From Rhodothermales bacterium (GTDB lineage Bacteria > Bacteroidota > Rhodothermia > Rhodothermales > JANQRZ01): a stretch of DNA of 64,000 nucleotides. The DNA lies in NCBI GenBank assembly GCA_028284265.1, contig JANQRZ010000006.1:143610-207609 (forward strand). Direction: 5' to 3'. The notes beneath the pieces are model-generated. The model made no database searches. It saw only the letters and a program-made list of their open reading frames with translations, and had not been told where the DNA came from. Position numbers and translations under genes: made by a program. Shown one piece after another: positions 25,654 to 34,071 of the stretch; positions within the stretch are counted from its first letter, which is position 1; every line of letters starts with the position of its first letter.

Positions 25654-25977
25654 ATGCGCTTGCTATTACTCATTGCCCTCCTCATCGTGCTGGCTGTGAC
25701 GAACCCCGGCCAAGACGACTTTGTCGAGTACGCCGAAGAGAACGTCGCCGAACAAATCGAGGCGGAGATGGAAGAAGCGCCAGTGGGCGGCCTCTTGGGA
25801 GAGTTGGGCGGCTTCGCGGCGGGGCAGCTTGTCCAGCGCTTCGCACACCGGGATAACTACCTCGTGGCGAGCGTGTATACCTTAGACTTTGACGGGCGAG
25901 CGAGCGAGGAGGAAGACTGGCGGTTCCTCGGGATCGCCGGGCTGTTCTTCGAGATCAGCCGCCCGGACAGCTTCTGA
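25654..25977 (+). CDS. Small exported DUF4359-like protein
   Basis: The 107-residue product starts with a hydrophobic segment (MRLLLLIALLIVLAVT) followed directly by NPGQDDFVEYAEENV, the usual opening of DUF4359 proteins. The middle is acidic and the end reads WRFLGIAGLFFEISRP. It is probably anchored or secreted. The function is unknown. It lies 4 bp after the DUF4159 gene and 24 bp before glyA. Confidence 0.65.
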   Translation: MRLLLLIALLIVLAVTNPGQDDFVEYAEENVAEQIEAEMEEAPVGGLLGELGGFAAGQLVQRFAHRDNYLVASVYTLDFDGRASEEEDWRFLGIAGLFFEISRPDSF

Positions 25978-26001
25978 CTCCCGACTCTTGACGCACCCCC
26001 A

Positions 26002-27300
26002 ATGGACGACCTTCGCACCCAAGACCCCGACCTCTATTCCATCATCCAGCGCGAGATCGACCGGCAGAACGACGGCCTCGAACTGATCGCGTCGGAGAAC
26101 TTTGTCTCCAAGGCTGTGCTTCAGGCGATGGGCACGCCGCTGACCAACAAGTACGCTGAGGGCCGCCCCGGCAAGCGCTACTATGGCGGGTGTGAGGTCG
26201 TGGACGAAGCCGAGGTGCTCGCGCAGGAGCGGGCCAAGAAGCTATTCGATGCCGACTGGGTCAACGTCCAGCCCCACTCCGGCGCGACGGCCAACCACGC
26301 CATCTACCTTTCGATGATGGAGCCGGGCGACCGGCTTCTCGGGCTCGACCTCGCGCACGGCGGGCACCTCACGCACGGCTCGCCGGTCAACTTCTCCGGT
26401 ATCCTCTACGACGCGCACTTCTACGGCGTCGAGCAGGACACGGGCCGGATCGACATGGACAAGGTCCGCGACAAGGCGAAGGCGGTGCAGCCGAAGATGC
26501 TCTCGGTGGGGGCGAGCGCCTACAGCCGCGACTTCGATTTTGCCACCTTCCGCGCTATCGCCGACGAGGTCGGGGCGATCCTGTGGGTGGACATGGCTCA
26601 CCCGGCAGGGTTGATTGCCGCCGACCTGTTGAACGACCCGCTCCCGCACGCCCACGTCGTCTCAACGACGACGCACAAGACGCTGCGTGGCCCGCGCGGC
26701 GGGATGCTCCTCGTTGGCAACGACACCGAGAACCCGTTTGGCAAGACGTGGAAGAGTGGCAAGCCGAAGATGATCAGCGAACTGCTTGACTCGGCGGTCT
26801 TCCCCGGTGTGATCGGGGGGCCGCTGATGCACGTCATCGCCGCCAAAGCCGTTGCCTTCGGCGAAGCGCTGGAGTCGGGCTTCGTGGACTACCAGCAGCG
26901 GGTCATCGAGAACGCGCAGGCGATGGCCGAGGCGTTCGTTGAGCGCGGATACGGCGTGATCTCGGGTGGTACCGACAACCACCTCATGCTGATCGATCTC
27001 CGCTCGAAGGGGCTGACCGGCAAAGAGGCTGAGGCGCTCCTCGGCGAGGCCGACATCACGGTGAACAAAAACATGGTACCCTACGATACCGAGAGTCCGT
27101 TCGTGACGAGCGGCATCCGCGTCGGCACCCCAGCGCTGACCACACGCGGCTTTGGGCCGGACGAGTTTCGCCACGTCGTCGACCTGATCGACCGCGTGCT
27201 CTCGAAGCGAGATAGCGAGGGTGCCCGTGAACTCGTTCGCCGCGAAGTTTTTGTCCTCACCGAACAGTTTCCGCTCTACGATCACAGCGTCTTGGCGTAG
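26002..27300 (+). CDS. glyA: Serine hydroxymethyltransferase
   Basis: GlyA interconverts serine and glycine with tetrahydrofolate, supplying one-carbon units. The 432-residue length is normal. Family signatures include [60 protein letters not shown], and the PLP lysine in [16 protein letters not shown] near residue 227. It begins 24 bp after the DUF4359-like gene. The 194-bp downstream gap contains an imperfect inverted repeat. Confidence 0.98.
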   Translation: MDDLRTQDPDLYSIIQREIDRQNDGLELIASENFVSKAVLQAMGTPLTNKYAEGRPGKRYYGGCEVVDEAEVLAQERAKKLFDADWVNVQPHSGATANHAIYLSMMEPGDRLLGLDLAHGGHLTHGSPVNFSGILYDAHFYGVEQDTGRIDMDKVRDKAKAVQPKMLSVGASAYSRDFDFATFRAIADEVGAILWVDMAHPAGLIAADLLNDPLPHAHVVSTTTHKTLRGPRGGMLLVGNDTENPFGKTWKSGKPKMISELLDSAVFPGVIGGPLMHVIAAKAVAFGEALESGFVDYQQRVIENAQAMAEAFVERGYGVISGGTDNHLMLIDLRSKGLTGKEAEALLGEADITVNKNMVPYDTESPFVTSGIRVGTPALTTRGFGPDEFRHVVDLIDRVLSKRDSEGARELVRREVFVLTEQFPLYDHSVLA

Positions 27301-27305
27301 GGGGG

Positions 27306-27378
27306 TCTCGTTTTCCGTTTCTAGTTCGATAAGAACGACCGGGTATGGTCAACCAGAAACGAGGAACAGCAAACGAGA
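27306..27378. repeat. Imperfect inverted repeat downstream of glyA
   Basis: TCTCGTTTTCCGTTTCT at 27306-27322 faces AGAAACGAGGAACAGCAAACGAGA at 27355-27378, and the arms pair apart from an internal insertion. It may act as the glyA terminator, though no T run follows on the plus strand. The rest of the 194-bp gap shows nothing else. Confidence 0.4.
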
Positions 27379-27494
27379 AACGGATAGCCGGAACGAATGT
27401 CGGGGGCAACGGTTTTTCAAGGACGCCGCCGCGCTTATGCACGTAGCTTATAGCTCCCCGCGACCCCGGCTCGGCCCGATGATTCCTTCTTTTC

Positions 27495-28109
27495 ATGGCT
27501 AACGATTTCAGTTCGGTTCCAGAGTCGGCGCTGGCGCGGTTGGGGCACCAGCTCTACCAGCGTGCGCTCGTCCGCCGCGACCAGGAGCCGATCACCGATC
27601 CGCGCGGGCAGCCCATCGGCTGGCTGCTCGACACGCGGATGCCGATGCTCGAAGGCGAGGTCTTCGACGAGATCGGCGATGTGCTCGCCGAGCGACTGCG
27701 GGCGCGAGGCATCGGGCAGGTCGCGGGTTTCGGCTACGGGTCCTTCCCGATAGTGTGCTCGATTCTCGGTGCGTCGGCAGAGGAAGGACAGGCGAAGTTC
27801 AAAGGGGGTTTCGTCCGCGAGCGTCGCAAGGCCTACGGTCGGCGTCGCCTCATCGAAGGCCCCATTGAGCGGGATCAACCCGTGGTGCTCGTTGATGATA
27901 TTCTCAATAGCGGGCGCAGCGCGGCCCGCGCTATCGCGCTTCTTCGCAGCGATGGTTTCCAAGTCCCTGGCGTACTGACCCTCTTCAACTTCACTTGGAG
28001 TGGCGGCAAGTCCCGCATCGAAGGCGAGGGGCTGTGGGTGGAGAGCTTACTGGAGTTGAACCTCCGCGATGGGTCCCGCGCCGCCACCACCTCCGGCGAC
28101 CGACGTTAA
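27495..28109 (+). CDS. PyrE-like type I phosphoribosyltransferase
   Basis: The 204-residue protein has the PRPP-binding motif PVVLVDDILNSGRSAARAI near residues 131-148 and the upstream segment GGFVRERRKAYGRRRLIEGP, which corresponds to the R-K-x-K-x-H-G flexible loop of orotate phosphoribosyltransferases. The loop differs (KAYGRRR), so it may use another base or be regulatory. The expected reaction is base plus PRPP to nucleotide plus pyrophosphate. No other pyrimidine gene is adjacent. It is followed by a purine/pyrimidine mirror repeat and tatC. Confidence 0.8.
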   Translation: MANDFSSVPESALARLGHQLYQRALVRRDQEPITDPRGQPIGWLLDTRMPMLEGEVFDEIGDVLAERLRARGIGQVAGFGYGSFPIVCSILGASAEEGQAKFKGGFVRERRKAYGRRRLIEGPIERDQPVVLVDDILNSGRSAARAIALLRSDGFQVPGVLTLFNFTWSGGKSRIEGEGLWVESLLELNLRDGSRAATTSGDRR

Positions 28110-28193
28110 GAGAAAAGAGGGAGGAGAACGAAGAGTATAGAAAAGAGAGCCGCTCTTTCTTCTTCCTTTTCCCTCTCCTCTTTCTCTTCTCTC
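28108..28193 (+). repeat. Purine-rich/pyrimidine-rich mirror-type inverted repeat, copy A
   Basis: A purine-only left arm (GAGAAAAGAGGGAGGAGAAC...) is followed by the centre GAGAGCCGCT at 28145-28154 and a pyrimidine-rich right arm (CTTTCTTCTTCC...CTTCTCTC). The arms are largely complementary. The same centre and similar arms occur at 38924-39013, so this looks like a dispersed element. It ends about 10 bp before the tatC start. Confidence 0.55.
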
Positions 28194-28202
28194 ATTCCCA
28201 CC

Positions 28203-29111
28203 GTGCTCGATCTCAAGTCCAAGTTCTCGCGCATCGCCCGCGTCGCCGCGCCTTCAGGGGACGGCGCGTCCTCGGTTGTGGACGGGATCGCCGCCGAGAT
28301 GGGATTCCTTGACCATCTCGAAGAGCTTCGCTGGCGGATCATCAAGGCGCTGGCGGCCATCGTCCTCTCGGCCATCGCGTGCCTCTTCTTCACCGACTGG
28401 GTGATCGAAGAGTTGCTGATGGCCCCGACGCGGCCAGACTTCTTCATGTACGGCGTCTTCAAGATGGACGCCACCGAACTGGTCCTCCAGAACCGGACGA
28501 TCACGGGGCAATTCTTCGCCTACTTCGGGACCGTCCTCGCGGTCGGCATCATCCTCGCCATGCCGGTGGTGCTGTACCAGGCGTGGGCGTTCGTTGAGCC
28601 GGGGCTGTACGCGCACGAGCGCAAGGGCCTGCGGTTCATCTCGGTCTTCGCCACGATGTTCTTCGTGACGGGCGTCGCCTTCGGGTACCTCATCCTGACG
28701 CCGCTCGCGCTCCAGTTCTTCGCCAACTTCCAGATCTCGGAGCAGATCATCAATGAGTTCGACATCGCGCGCTACTTCTCGATGATCCTGATGTGGACGT
28801 TCGGGGCCGGGGCGCTGTTCGAGCTTCCGGTGGTGGTCTACTTTCTCGCCAAGCTGGGGGTGGTGACGCCGCAGAAGCTGCGGCAGGTGCGGAAGTTCGC
28901 GCTCGTCATCATCCTCATCATCTCGGCGTTCTTCACGCCGCCGGACCCGCTGAGCCAGATCATCATGGCCGTCCCGATCCTCGGGCTGTACGAGGGGTCG
29001 ATCTGGATCGCCACCGTCGTCGAGCGCCGCCGTCTCCGCGCCGAGGCCAAGCGACGGAAGGAAGAGGAAAAGGAGCGATTGGAGAAAGAGCGTGGGGAGC
29101 AGGGAGGGTAA
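28203..29111 (+). CDS. tatC: Sec-independent (Tat) protein translocase subunit TatC
   Basis: TatC forms the twin-arginine signal receptor in the inner membrane. The 302-residue protein has the expected six hydrophobic segments, the MGFLDHLEELRWRIIK signature, and YQAWAFVEPGLYAHERK in the first periplasmic-cytoplasmic region. The start is GTG; about 35 extra residues precede the conserved core. The C-terminus is highly charged (RRKEEEKERLEKERGEQGG). No tatA or tatB gene is adjacent. It is followed by a CtpA-type protease. Confidence 0.97.
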   Translation: MLDLKSKFSRIARVAAPSGDGASSVVDGIAAEMGFLDHLEELRWRIIKALAAIVLSAIACLFFTDWVIEELLMAPTRPDFFMYGVFKMDATELVLQNRTITGQFFAYFGTVLAVGIILAMPVVLYQAWAFVEPGLYAHERKGLRFISVFATMFFVTGVAFGYLILTPLALQFFANFQISEQIINEFDIARYFSMILMWTFGAGALFELPVVVYFLAKLGVVTPQKLRQVRKFALVIILIISAFFTPPDPLSQIIMAVPILGLYEGSIWIATVVERRRLRAEAKRRKEEEKERLEKERGEQGG

Positions 29112-29201
29112 GGAGGGTACATTGGAAGGGTACGGATGCGATTCCCTCCCCGCCCTCCGTTCTTCCCACGCCGGACCTACTGAAATTCAACCGGACGCGC
29201 C

Positions 29202-30869
29202 ATGAAACGCTCCCTCCGCATCGCCCGATCGCACACGATCGCCGTCTTCGTTGTCGCCCTCGCGCTTGGCCTCTTCGCCGGGTCGTTCATGCCGCCGGAC
29301 GACGACTTCTTCGCCATCAAGAAGAACTTTACCATCTTCGGCAAGATCTACGAAGAGCTATCGACGGGCTACGTGGATGACCTCGACGCCGAGCAGCTCA
29401 TGCGGACCGGGATCGATGCGATGCTCCAGACGCTCGACCCGTACACCGTCTTCATCGACGAGGCCGACAACGAGGACATCGAGATCATCACACGCGGGCG
29501 GTACGGCGGTGTGGGTGTTTCGGTCGGTCAGCGCGGGGGACGAACCGTCGTGCTCGATGTGTTCGAAGATGCGAGCGCGTTCGAGCAGGGCGTCCGCACC
29601 GGCGACATCATCCTAGAGATCGCGGGCACGCCGACCGATGGTCTCGACTCGGACCAGATTCGCGACCTCTTCCGCGGCGATCCGGGCACGACGGTGAGCG
29701 TCCGCATCGAGCGCGAAGGCGAGATGGAGCCGCTCGACTTCCGCCTGACACGCTCGACCGTCCAACTCAAGAACGTGACCTACGCCGAGTACGTGAACGA
29801 CGGCGTGGGCTACGTCAAGCTGGAGCGCTTCGCCCGCGAGGCAGCGTCCGAGGTGGAGACGGCGGTGCGGAAGCTGCAAGAGACCGGCGACTTGCAGGGC
29901 CTTGTGCTCGACCTGCGCGGCAACCCCGGCGGCCTCCTCGAAGCGGCGGTCGATATCTCCGGCCTCTTCCTGCCCGAAGGCTCGACGGTCGTCTCGACAC
30001 GCGGTCGCGTAGCTGAGACCGAGCGGCTCTACCGCAGCCGCCACGCGCCGATTGCGCCAGACCTGCCGCTCATCGTACTCGTAGACGGCAGCAGTGCCTC
30101 GGCGAGCGAGATCGTGGCCGGTGCCATGCAGGACCACGACCGGGGCATCGTCGTCGGCGAGCGGACCTTCGGCAAGGGCCTCGTGCAGATCATCCGGGGG
30201 TTGCCGTACCACACGTCGCTCAAAATGACGACAGCGAAATACTACACGCCGAGCGGGCGGCTGATTCAGGCCGTAGAGTATTCCCGTGACGGAGCCGGGG
30301 GCCGCGCCGTTGAGGTGGCTGACTCGCTCCGCCGGGCCTACACGACCAACGGCGGGCGCGTGGTCTACGACGGCAAAGGGATCGAGCCGGACGTGGAAGA
30401 GAGCCTCGGCCCGATGAGTGAGTTGGAGGAGGCGCTTGTCCGGCAGGCCGCGTTCTTCCTCTTCGCCAACCGCTACGCCGCCACGCACGAAGACCCCGGC
30501 GATGCACTTACCGTGAGCGATGCCGACCTCCGTGAGTTCCACGACTGGGTCGATGCCGAGGGTATCGTCTATCGCACCCGCGCCGAGCAGGCCCTCGATG
30601 CCCTCGCCGACGACCTTGATGGGGCAGGCTACGCGGAGACCGCCGACGAGATCGACGCGCTCCGCGCCGAAGTCACCGACGAAAAAGAGGCCGACTTCGA
30701 GCGGCACGCGCCGCGCCTCAAGGAGCGCCTCCGCCGCGAAATCCTCGCCCGCTACCTCGGCGAGAGCGCCCAGATCGAAGCCTCCTTCCGCGACGACTTC
30801 CAGCTCAACCGGGGCCTTGCGTTGCTGGCCGATGATGCGGCGTACCGGGCGGTGCTTTCGGGGAGCTAG
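29202..30869 (+). CDS. S41-family C-terminal processing peptidase (CtpA/Prc type)
   Basis: The 555-residue protein has an N-terminal membrane anchor or signal (TIAVFVVALALGLFAGSF), a PDZ domain (GGVGVSVGQRGGRTVVLDVF ... GVRTGDIILEIAG), and the S41 catalytic core with Ser in VDGSSASASEIVAGA and Lys in GERTFGKGLVQIIRGLP. After the protease domain come about 170 residues of helical, acidic sequence. It acts outside the cytoplasm, trimming proteins at the C-terminus. An intrinsic terminator follows. Confidence 0.95.
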   Translation: MKRSLRIARSHTIAVFVVALALGLFAGSFMPPDDDFFAIKKNFTIFGKIYEELSTGYVDDLDAEQLMRTGIDAMLQTLDPYTVFIDEADNEDIEIITRGRYGGVGVSVGQRGGRTVVLDVFEDASAFEQGVRTGDIILEIAGTPTDGLDSDQIRDLFRGDPGTTVSVRIEREGEMEPLDFRLTRSTVQLKNVTYAEYVNDGVGYVKLERFAREAASEVETAVRKLQETGDLQGLVLDLRGNPGGLLEAAVDISGLFLPEGSTVVSTRGRVAETERLYRSRHAPIAPDLPLIVLVDGSSASASEIVAGAMQDHDRGIVVGERTFGKGLVQIIRGLPYHTSLKMTTAKYYTPSGRLIQAVEYSRDGAGGRAVEVADSLRRAYTTNGGRVVYDGKGIEPDVEESLGPMSELEEALVRQAAFFLFANRYAATHEDPGDALTVSDADLREFHDWVDAEGIVYRTRAEQALDALADDLDGAGYAETADEIDALRAEVTDEKEADFERHAPRLKERLRREILARYLGESAQIEASFRDDFQLNRGLALLADDAAYRAVLSGS

Positions 30870-30898
30870 AGCGACGGTATCTTCCGGTTCCGTCCGAT

Positions 30899-30931
30899 AG
30901 GGGCACAGTGTGCTGTGCCCCTACCTTTTTT
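30899..30931 (+). terminator. Intrinsic terminator after the S41 peptidase
   Basis: A perfect 10-bp stem, AGGGGCACAG and CTGTGCCCCT with loop TGTG, is followed three bases later by TTTTTT. It lies 30 bp after the peptidase stop and 18 bp before the next start. Confidence 0.85.
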
Positions 30932-30948
30932 CCTGCACCTCCGAACGC

Positions 30949-31779
30949 ATGGACCCGGTCAATATTCTCATCCTCGGTGCGGCGGGCGTGGTCGGCGGGT
31001 TTGTGGCGGGGCTGCTCGGGGTCGGGGGCGGGATCATCTTTGCGCCGGTGCTCTTCTTTTTCTACAGCGCGACGGGCGTGGCCCTCGACCTCATCGCGCC
31101 GCTCACGCTTGGGACGAGTCTGTTCTGCACGCTCGTGACGGCGCTTGCGGGGACGTGGACCCACCGAGGCGACGGGCTGATCCGGCAGCGGGTGGCCCTC
31201 GTCGTCGGGGCGTTCAGCGCGGCGGCGGTGGTGGCGATGACGCTGTTCGTGACGACGCAGCCGTGGTACAGCGGGCGGGTCTTTCAGATCGTCCTCGCGG
31301 TGATCCTGCTGCTGGCGGTCTACCGGATGGTGACGGGCAAGCGCCCGCAGCGAACCTCGGGCTGGCGCGACCGACTGCGGACGGATACGCCGTTCCTCGC
31401 CGCGACGGGTGCGGCTGCCGGAGCCGTGGCGAGTGCGGCGGGCGTCGGTGGCGGGATCGTGCTCGTCCCGGTCTACAACCAGTTGCTCCGCCTCCCGCTC
31501 AAATCCGCCACCGCGACCTCGCTTGCCACCATCATCCTCGTCTCACTCAGCGGCGTGGTGATGTATGTTGTCACCGGCCTCGGAGCCGAAACGCTGCCGA
31601 CGGCGCTGGGGTATGTCGATTTCGGGCACGCCGTCTGGATGGTCGTGCCTGCGCTCCTGACGGCTCGGCTGGGTGTGAAGACGGCGGATCGCGTCAACGT
31701 CAGGCTGATCCGGTTTTGCTTCGCGGGCCTCGCGGTGCTCGTCGCCGGGCGGTTGCTCTGGCGAGCCTTCGGAGGGTAG
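30949..31779 (+). CDS. TauE/SafE-family membrane permease
   Basis: The 276-residue protein has eight or so hydrophobic segments in two halves, each opening with a glycine-rich motif: GFVAGLLGVGGGIIFAPVLF and SAAGVGGGIVLVPVYNQLL. That is the TauE/SafE pattern of putative sulfite or organosulfonate exporters. The start at MDPVNILILG is preferred over the ORF start 13 codons earlier, which lies in the terminator. The stop is adjacent to the start of the next gene (TAGATG), so the two are cotranscribed. Confidence 0.9.
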   Translation: MDPVNILILGAAGVVGGFVAGLLGVGGGIIFAPVLFFFYSATGVALDLIAPLTLGTSLFCTLVTALAGTWTHRGDGLIRQRVALVVGAFSAAAVVAMTLFVTTQPWYSGRVFQIVLAVILLLAVYRMVTGKRPQRTSGWRDRLRTDTPFLAATGAAAGAVASAAGVGGGIVLVPVYNQLLRLPLKSATATSLATIILVSLSGVVMYVVTGLGAETLPTALGYVDFGHAVWMVVPALLTARLGVKTADRVNVRLIRFCFAGLAVLVAGRLLWRAFGG

Positions 31780-33039
31780 ATGCTGCGCGATCTCATCGAA
31801 ACGTGGAAGCGCGAGCCGGTGCTGGGCCTGCTGGCTGGGTTGAGTGCAGGGCTGCTGGCGCTGTATCCGTTCTGGCTCTCGGCACGGGTCTATCTCCCGG
31901 TGCTCTCGGGTGCACAGGAAACGGTGGCCGACTTCTCGTTCTACTACGATGCCGCCGAGCGCTTCGTGGCGGGCGCGGCGCTCTACCCCGATGCCTACGG
32001 GTTCATGTACCCGCCGCCGAGCATCGTGCTGTTTGCGCCGCTCGCCGCGTTGCCCATGCCGGTCGGGTTCATCCTGTCGGTGATCGGAATTGCCTTGCTC
32101 TCGGCCTTGTGCGTCTGGCTCACACTGTGGCTGTGGGAAGAGGCCAGCGGCGAGGTACTGGCGCAGCCGGTCAAGGTGTCGCTCCTGCTGATCGGGCTGG
32201 CGACGGCTCCGGTGTTTCAGAACTTGAAGTACGCCCAGGTCAACGTCCTCGTCCTGTTGACCGGGTTAGGGTTCCTCGCGCTGCTGCGCGCCGACCGACC
32301 CTTCGCGGCGGCGCTCGTGCTGAGCGGTGGGTTCTGGCTGAAGCTCTATCCGCTCGCGCTCGCGCTCCTCGGCCTGCGCCGGGGACAGGCGCTGAAGCTG
32401 ATCGCAGGCTTCGCCGTCGGTCTCGTCGTGGTGCCGGTCGTGCTGCTGCCTTTGGTGCCGCTGGAGCTGTACCGGCAGTATGCCTTCGACCTCGTGCCAT
32501 TCTGGTCGGGCATCACCAATATGGACGCGCTCAACCAGTCGATAGTCGGCGTGCTGGAGCACATCAAACAGCCGGTCACGGACTACCTCCGCTCGCACGA
32601 CACGACACTCGCGTCGAGCACGAAGCTGGTCAACTTCCTCGCGACGGGCGGACTGCTCGGCGGGTTCTACGCAGCCTACTTCCTCGGCAGGTTGTCGCGC
32701 CCGGTCGTCGGCGTGGCGATTCTCGCGGTGACGCCGGTGATCTCGGGGCTGGGCTGGGAGCACACCTACGTCCTTGCGCTCCCGCTCTTCCTGTTCATTC
32801 TGCTGGCAGCCCGAAATCGAGGTCGCGTGGCTCAGGTGTTCGCCGCGGCGAGCGTGTTCGTCTTTATGATCCCGAAGCTCCCATCGCCCGTCATCGACTG
32901 GTCGCTTTCCACATGGCCGCGTCCGGTGGTGGACGTGTTCTACGCCCGTTTCCTGATCGTCACGCTTGTGCTGCTCATCGTGCTCGCGGTGTGGCTCTGG
33001 CGGCGGGCACCACAAACGACGAGCGCCCCGGCAGCCTAA
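31780..33039 (+). CDS. GT87-type (DUF2029) polytopic mannosyltransferase-like protein
   Basis: The 419-residue membrane protein has about ten hydrophobic segments and the GT87 markers: DFSFYYDAAERFVAGAALYP in the first periplasmic loop, YPPPSIVLFAPLA, then NLKYAQVNVLVLL and SGGFWLKLYPLALALLGL. Relatives use polyprenyl-phosphate sugars to elongate glycans. The acceptor is unknown. The start ATG directly follows the TauE/SafE stop. A hairpin with arms GCGCCCCGGC and GCCGGGGCGC spans its stop codon. Confidence 0.85.
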   Translation: MLRDLIETWKREPVLGLLAGLSAGLLALYPFWLSARVYLPVLSGAQETVADFSFYYDAAERFVAGAALYPDAYGFMYPPPSIVLFAPLAALPMPVGFILSVIGIALLSALCVWLTLWLWEEASGEVLAQPVKVSLLLIGLATAPVFQNLKYAQVNVLVLLTGLGFLALLRADRPFAAALVLSGGFWLKLYPLALALLGLRRGQALKLIAGFAVGLVVVPVVLLPLVPLELYRQYAFDLVPFWSGITNMDALNQSIVGVLEHIKQPVTDYLRSHDTTLASSTKLVNFLATGGLLGGFYAAYFLGRLSRPVVGVAILAVTPVISGLGWEHTYVLALPLFLFILLAARNRGRVAQVFAAASVFVFMIPKLPSPVIDWSLSTWPRPVVDVFYARFLIVTLVLLIVLAVWLWRRAPQTTSAPAA

Positions 33040-33052
33040 GCCGCCGGGGCGC
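33023..33052. terminator. Hairpin between convergent GT87 and dodecin genes
   Basis: Perfect 10-bp arms (33023-33032 and 33043-33052) enclose a 10-base loop that includes the GT87 stop codon. No clear T run follows on either strand, so terminator function is probable but not certain. Confidence 0.5.
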
Positions 33053-33074
33053 ATCGAAGAAGGGAAAGCCCGAG

Positions 33075-33278
33075 CTAGCTGTTCACAATGAACGAGACCT
33101 TGCAGGCGGTTCGGTAGAGATAACTGCCGTCCTCCTTGACGATGATTTCCATGTCCTTGACCCAGAGATGCTTGACGTTGTTGACGGTCTTGCCGACTTC
33201 CTTGAGGGCGTTCTGGGCGGCGTCCTCGAAGCTCTGGGTGGACTCGGAGCTGATCTCGATTACTTTAGCGATAGACAT
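33075..33278 (-). CDS. Dodecin-family flavin-binding protein
   Basis: The 67-residue protein is full-length for dodecin, a dodecameric flavin storage or buffering protein. It begins MSIAKVIEISSESTQSFEDA, contains VKHLWVKDMEIIVKEDG, and ends RTACKVSFIV, all as in the family. The upstream 16 codons of the ORF lie over the divergent methyltransferase leader and are not part of it. It stands alone, divergent from the methyltransferase gene. Confidence 0.95.
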   Translation of the reverse strand: MSIAKVIEISSESTQSFEDAAQNALKEVGKTVNNVKHLWVKDMEIIVKEDGSYLYRTACKVSFIVNS

Positions 33279-33304
33279 GCGCGGTAGGGGTTGAGGTGAA
33301 TGGG

Positions 33305-33967
33305 ATGAGAACGGATGATACGGCACGAACCGCCGATGGGGTCCGCCGAGGTCTGAGCGCCCGGTGGTTCGCGTGGCTCCTCTCCCACGGCGAAGGCTTC
33401 GACCGGGAGATGTACGGCGCGTGGAAGCGTGACCTCCTCGGTCCGCTCACCGGCACGGTCGTCGAGGTCGGGCCGGGCGGTGGTGTGAATCTGCCGTACT
33501 ACGACGCGGACGTCCAGTGGATCGGCGTCGAGCCGAACGTGCATTTCCACCCACGCCTGCGGAAAAAGGCGGCGGAGCTTGGTCTCGATGCCGATGTGCG
33601 CTCCGGTCTCGCTGAGCGGATCGACCTGCCCAATGCCAGCGCAGATGCCGTGGTATCGACGCTCGTCCTCTGCTCGGTAAACGACCTGGATGCCGCCCTC
33701 GCCGAGATTCGCCGTGTGCTCAAGCCGGGCGGCGTGTTCGTCTTCATCGAGCACGTTGCCGCCCCCGAGGCGTCGAGGTTGTGCCGCCTGCAGCGTGCCA
33801 TCAAGCCGCTGTGGGGCGTGATCGCCGACGGCTGTCGACCTGACCGCGAGACGGGTCGCCGGATCGAAGCCGCAGGGTTCGAGGACGTGCAGATCGAGCG
33901 GTTCGAGGCCGAGATGCCGTTGCCGGTCGTCCGGCCGCACATCGCCGGGACTGCGCGCAAGGCGTGA
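33305..33967 (+). CDS. Class I SAM-dependent methyltransferase (METTL7-like)
   Basis: The 220-residue protein carries the SAM-binding motif VVEVGPGGGVNLPYY, then GVEPNVHFHPRLRK, DAVVSTLVLCSVNDL and IRRVLKPGGVFVFIEHVAA. The end, PLPVVRPHIAGTARK, is like that of the METTL7 (thiol methyltransferase) group. A GTG nine bases earlier is an alternative start. It lies 104 bp before the arsenite methyltransferase gene on the same strand; whether they act together is unknown. Confidence 0.88.
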   Translation: MRTDDTARTADGVRRGLSARWFAWLLSHGEGFDREMYGAWKRDLLGPLTGTVVEVGPGGGVNLPYYDADVQWIGVEPNVHFHPRLRKKAAELGLDADVRSGLAERIDLPNASADAVVSTLVLCSVNDLDAALAEIRRVLKPGGVFVFIEHVAAPEASRLCRLQRAIKPLWGVIADGCRPDRETGRRIEAAGFEDVQIERFEAEMPLPVVRPHIAGTARKA

Positions 33968-34071
33968 CCCGTGCGATGTGATAGAAATTGGATACGAAGG
34001 GGGCATCCAGCCAGCCTCGCTTTTCGTATCGTGCCCGTCCATTCTCACACTCGCTCAGCCGATTCTATCCG

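Noticed and set aside
30915..33287. Plus-strand open frame of 790 codons
   Set aside because: It runs in another frame through the TauE/SafE and GT87 genes and has Arg/Pro/Gly-rich, unstructured content.
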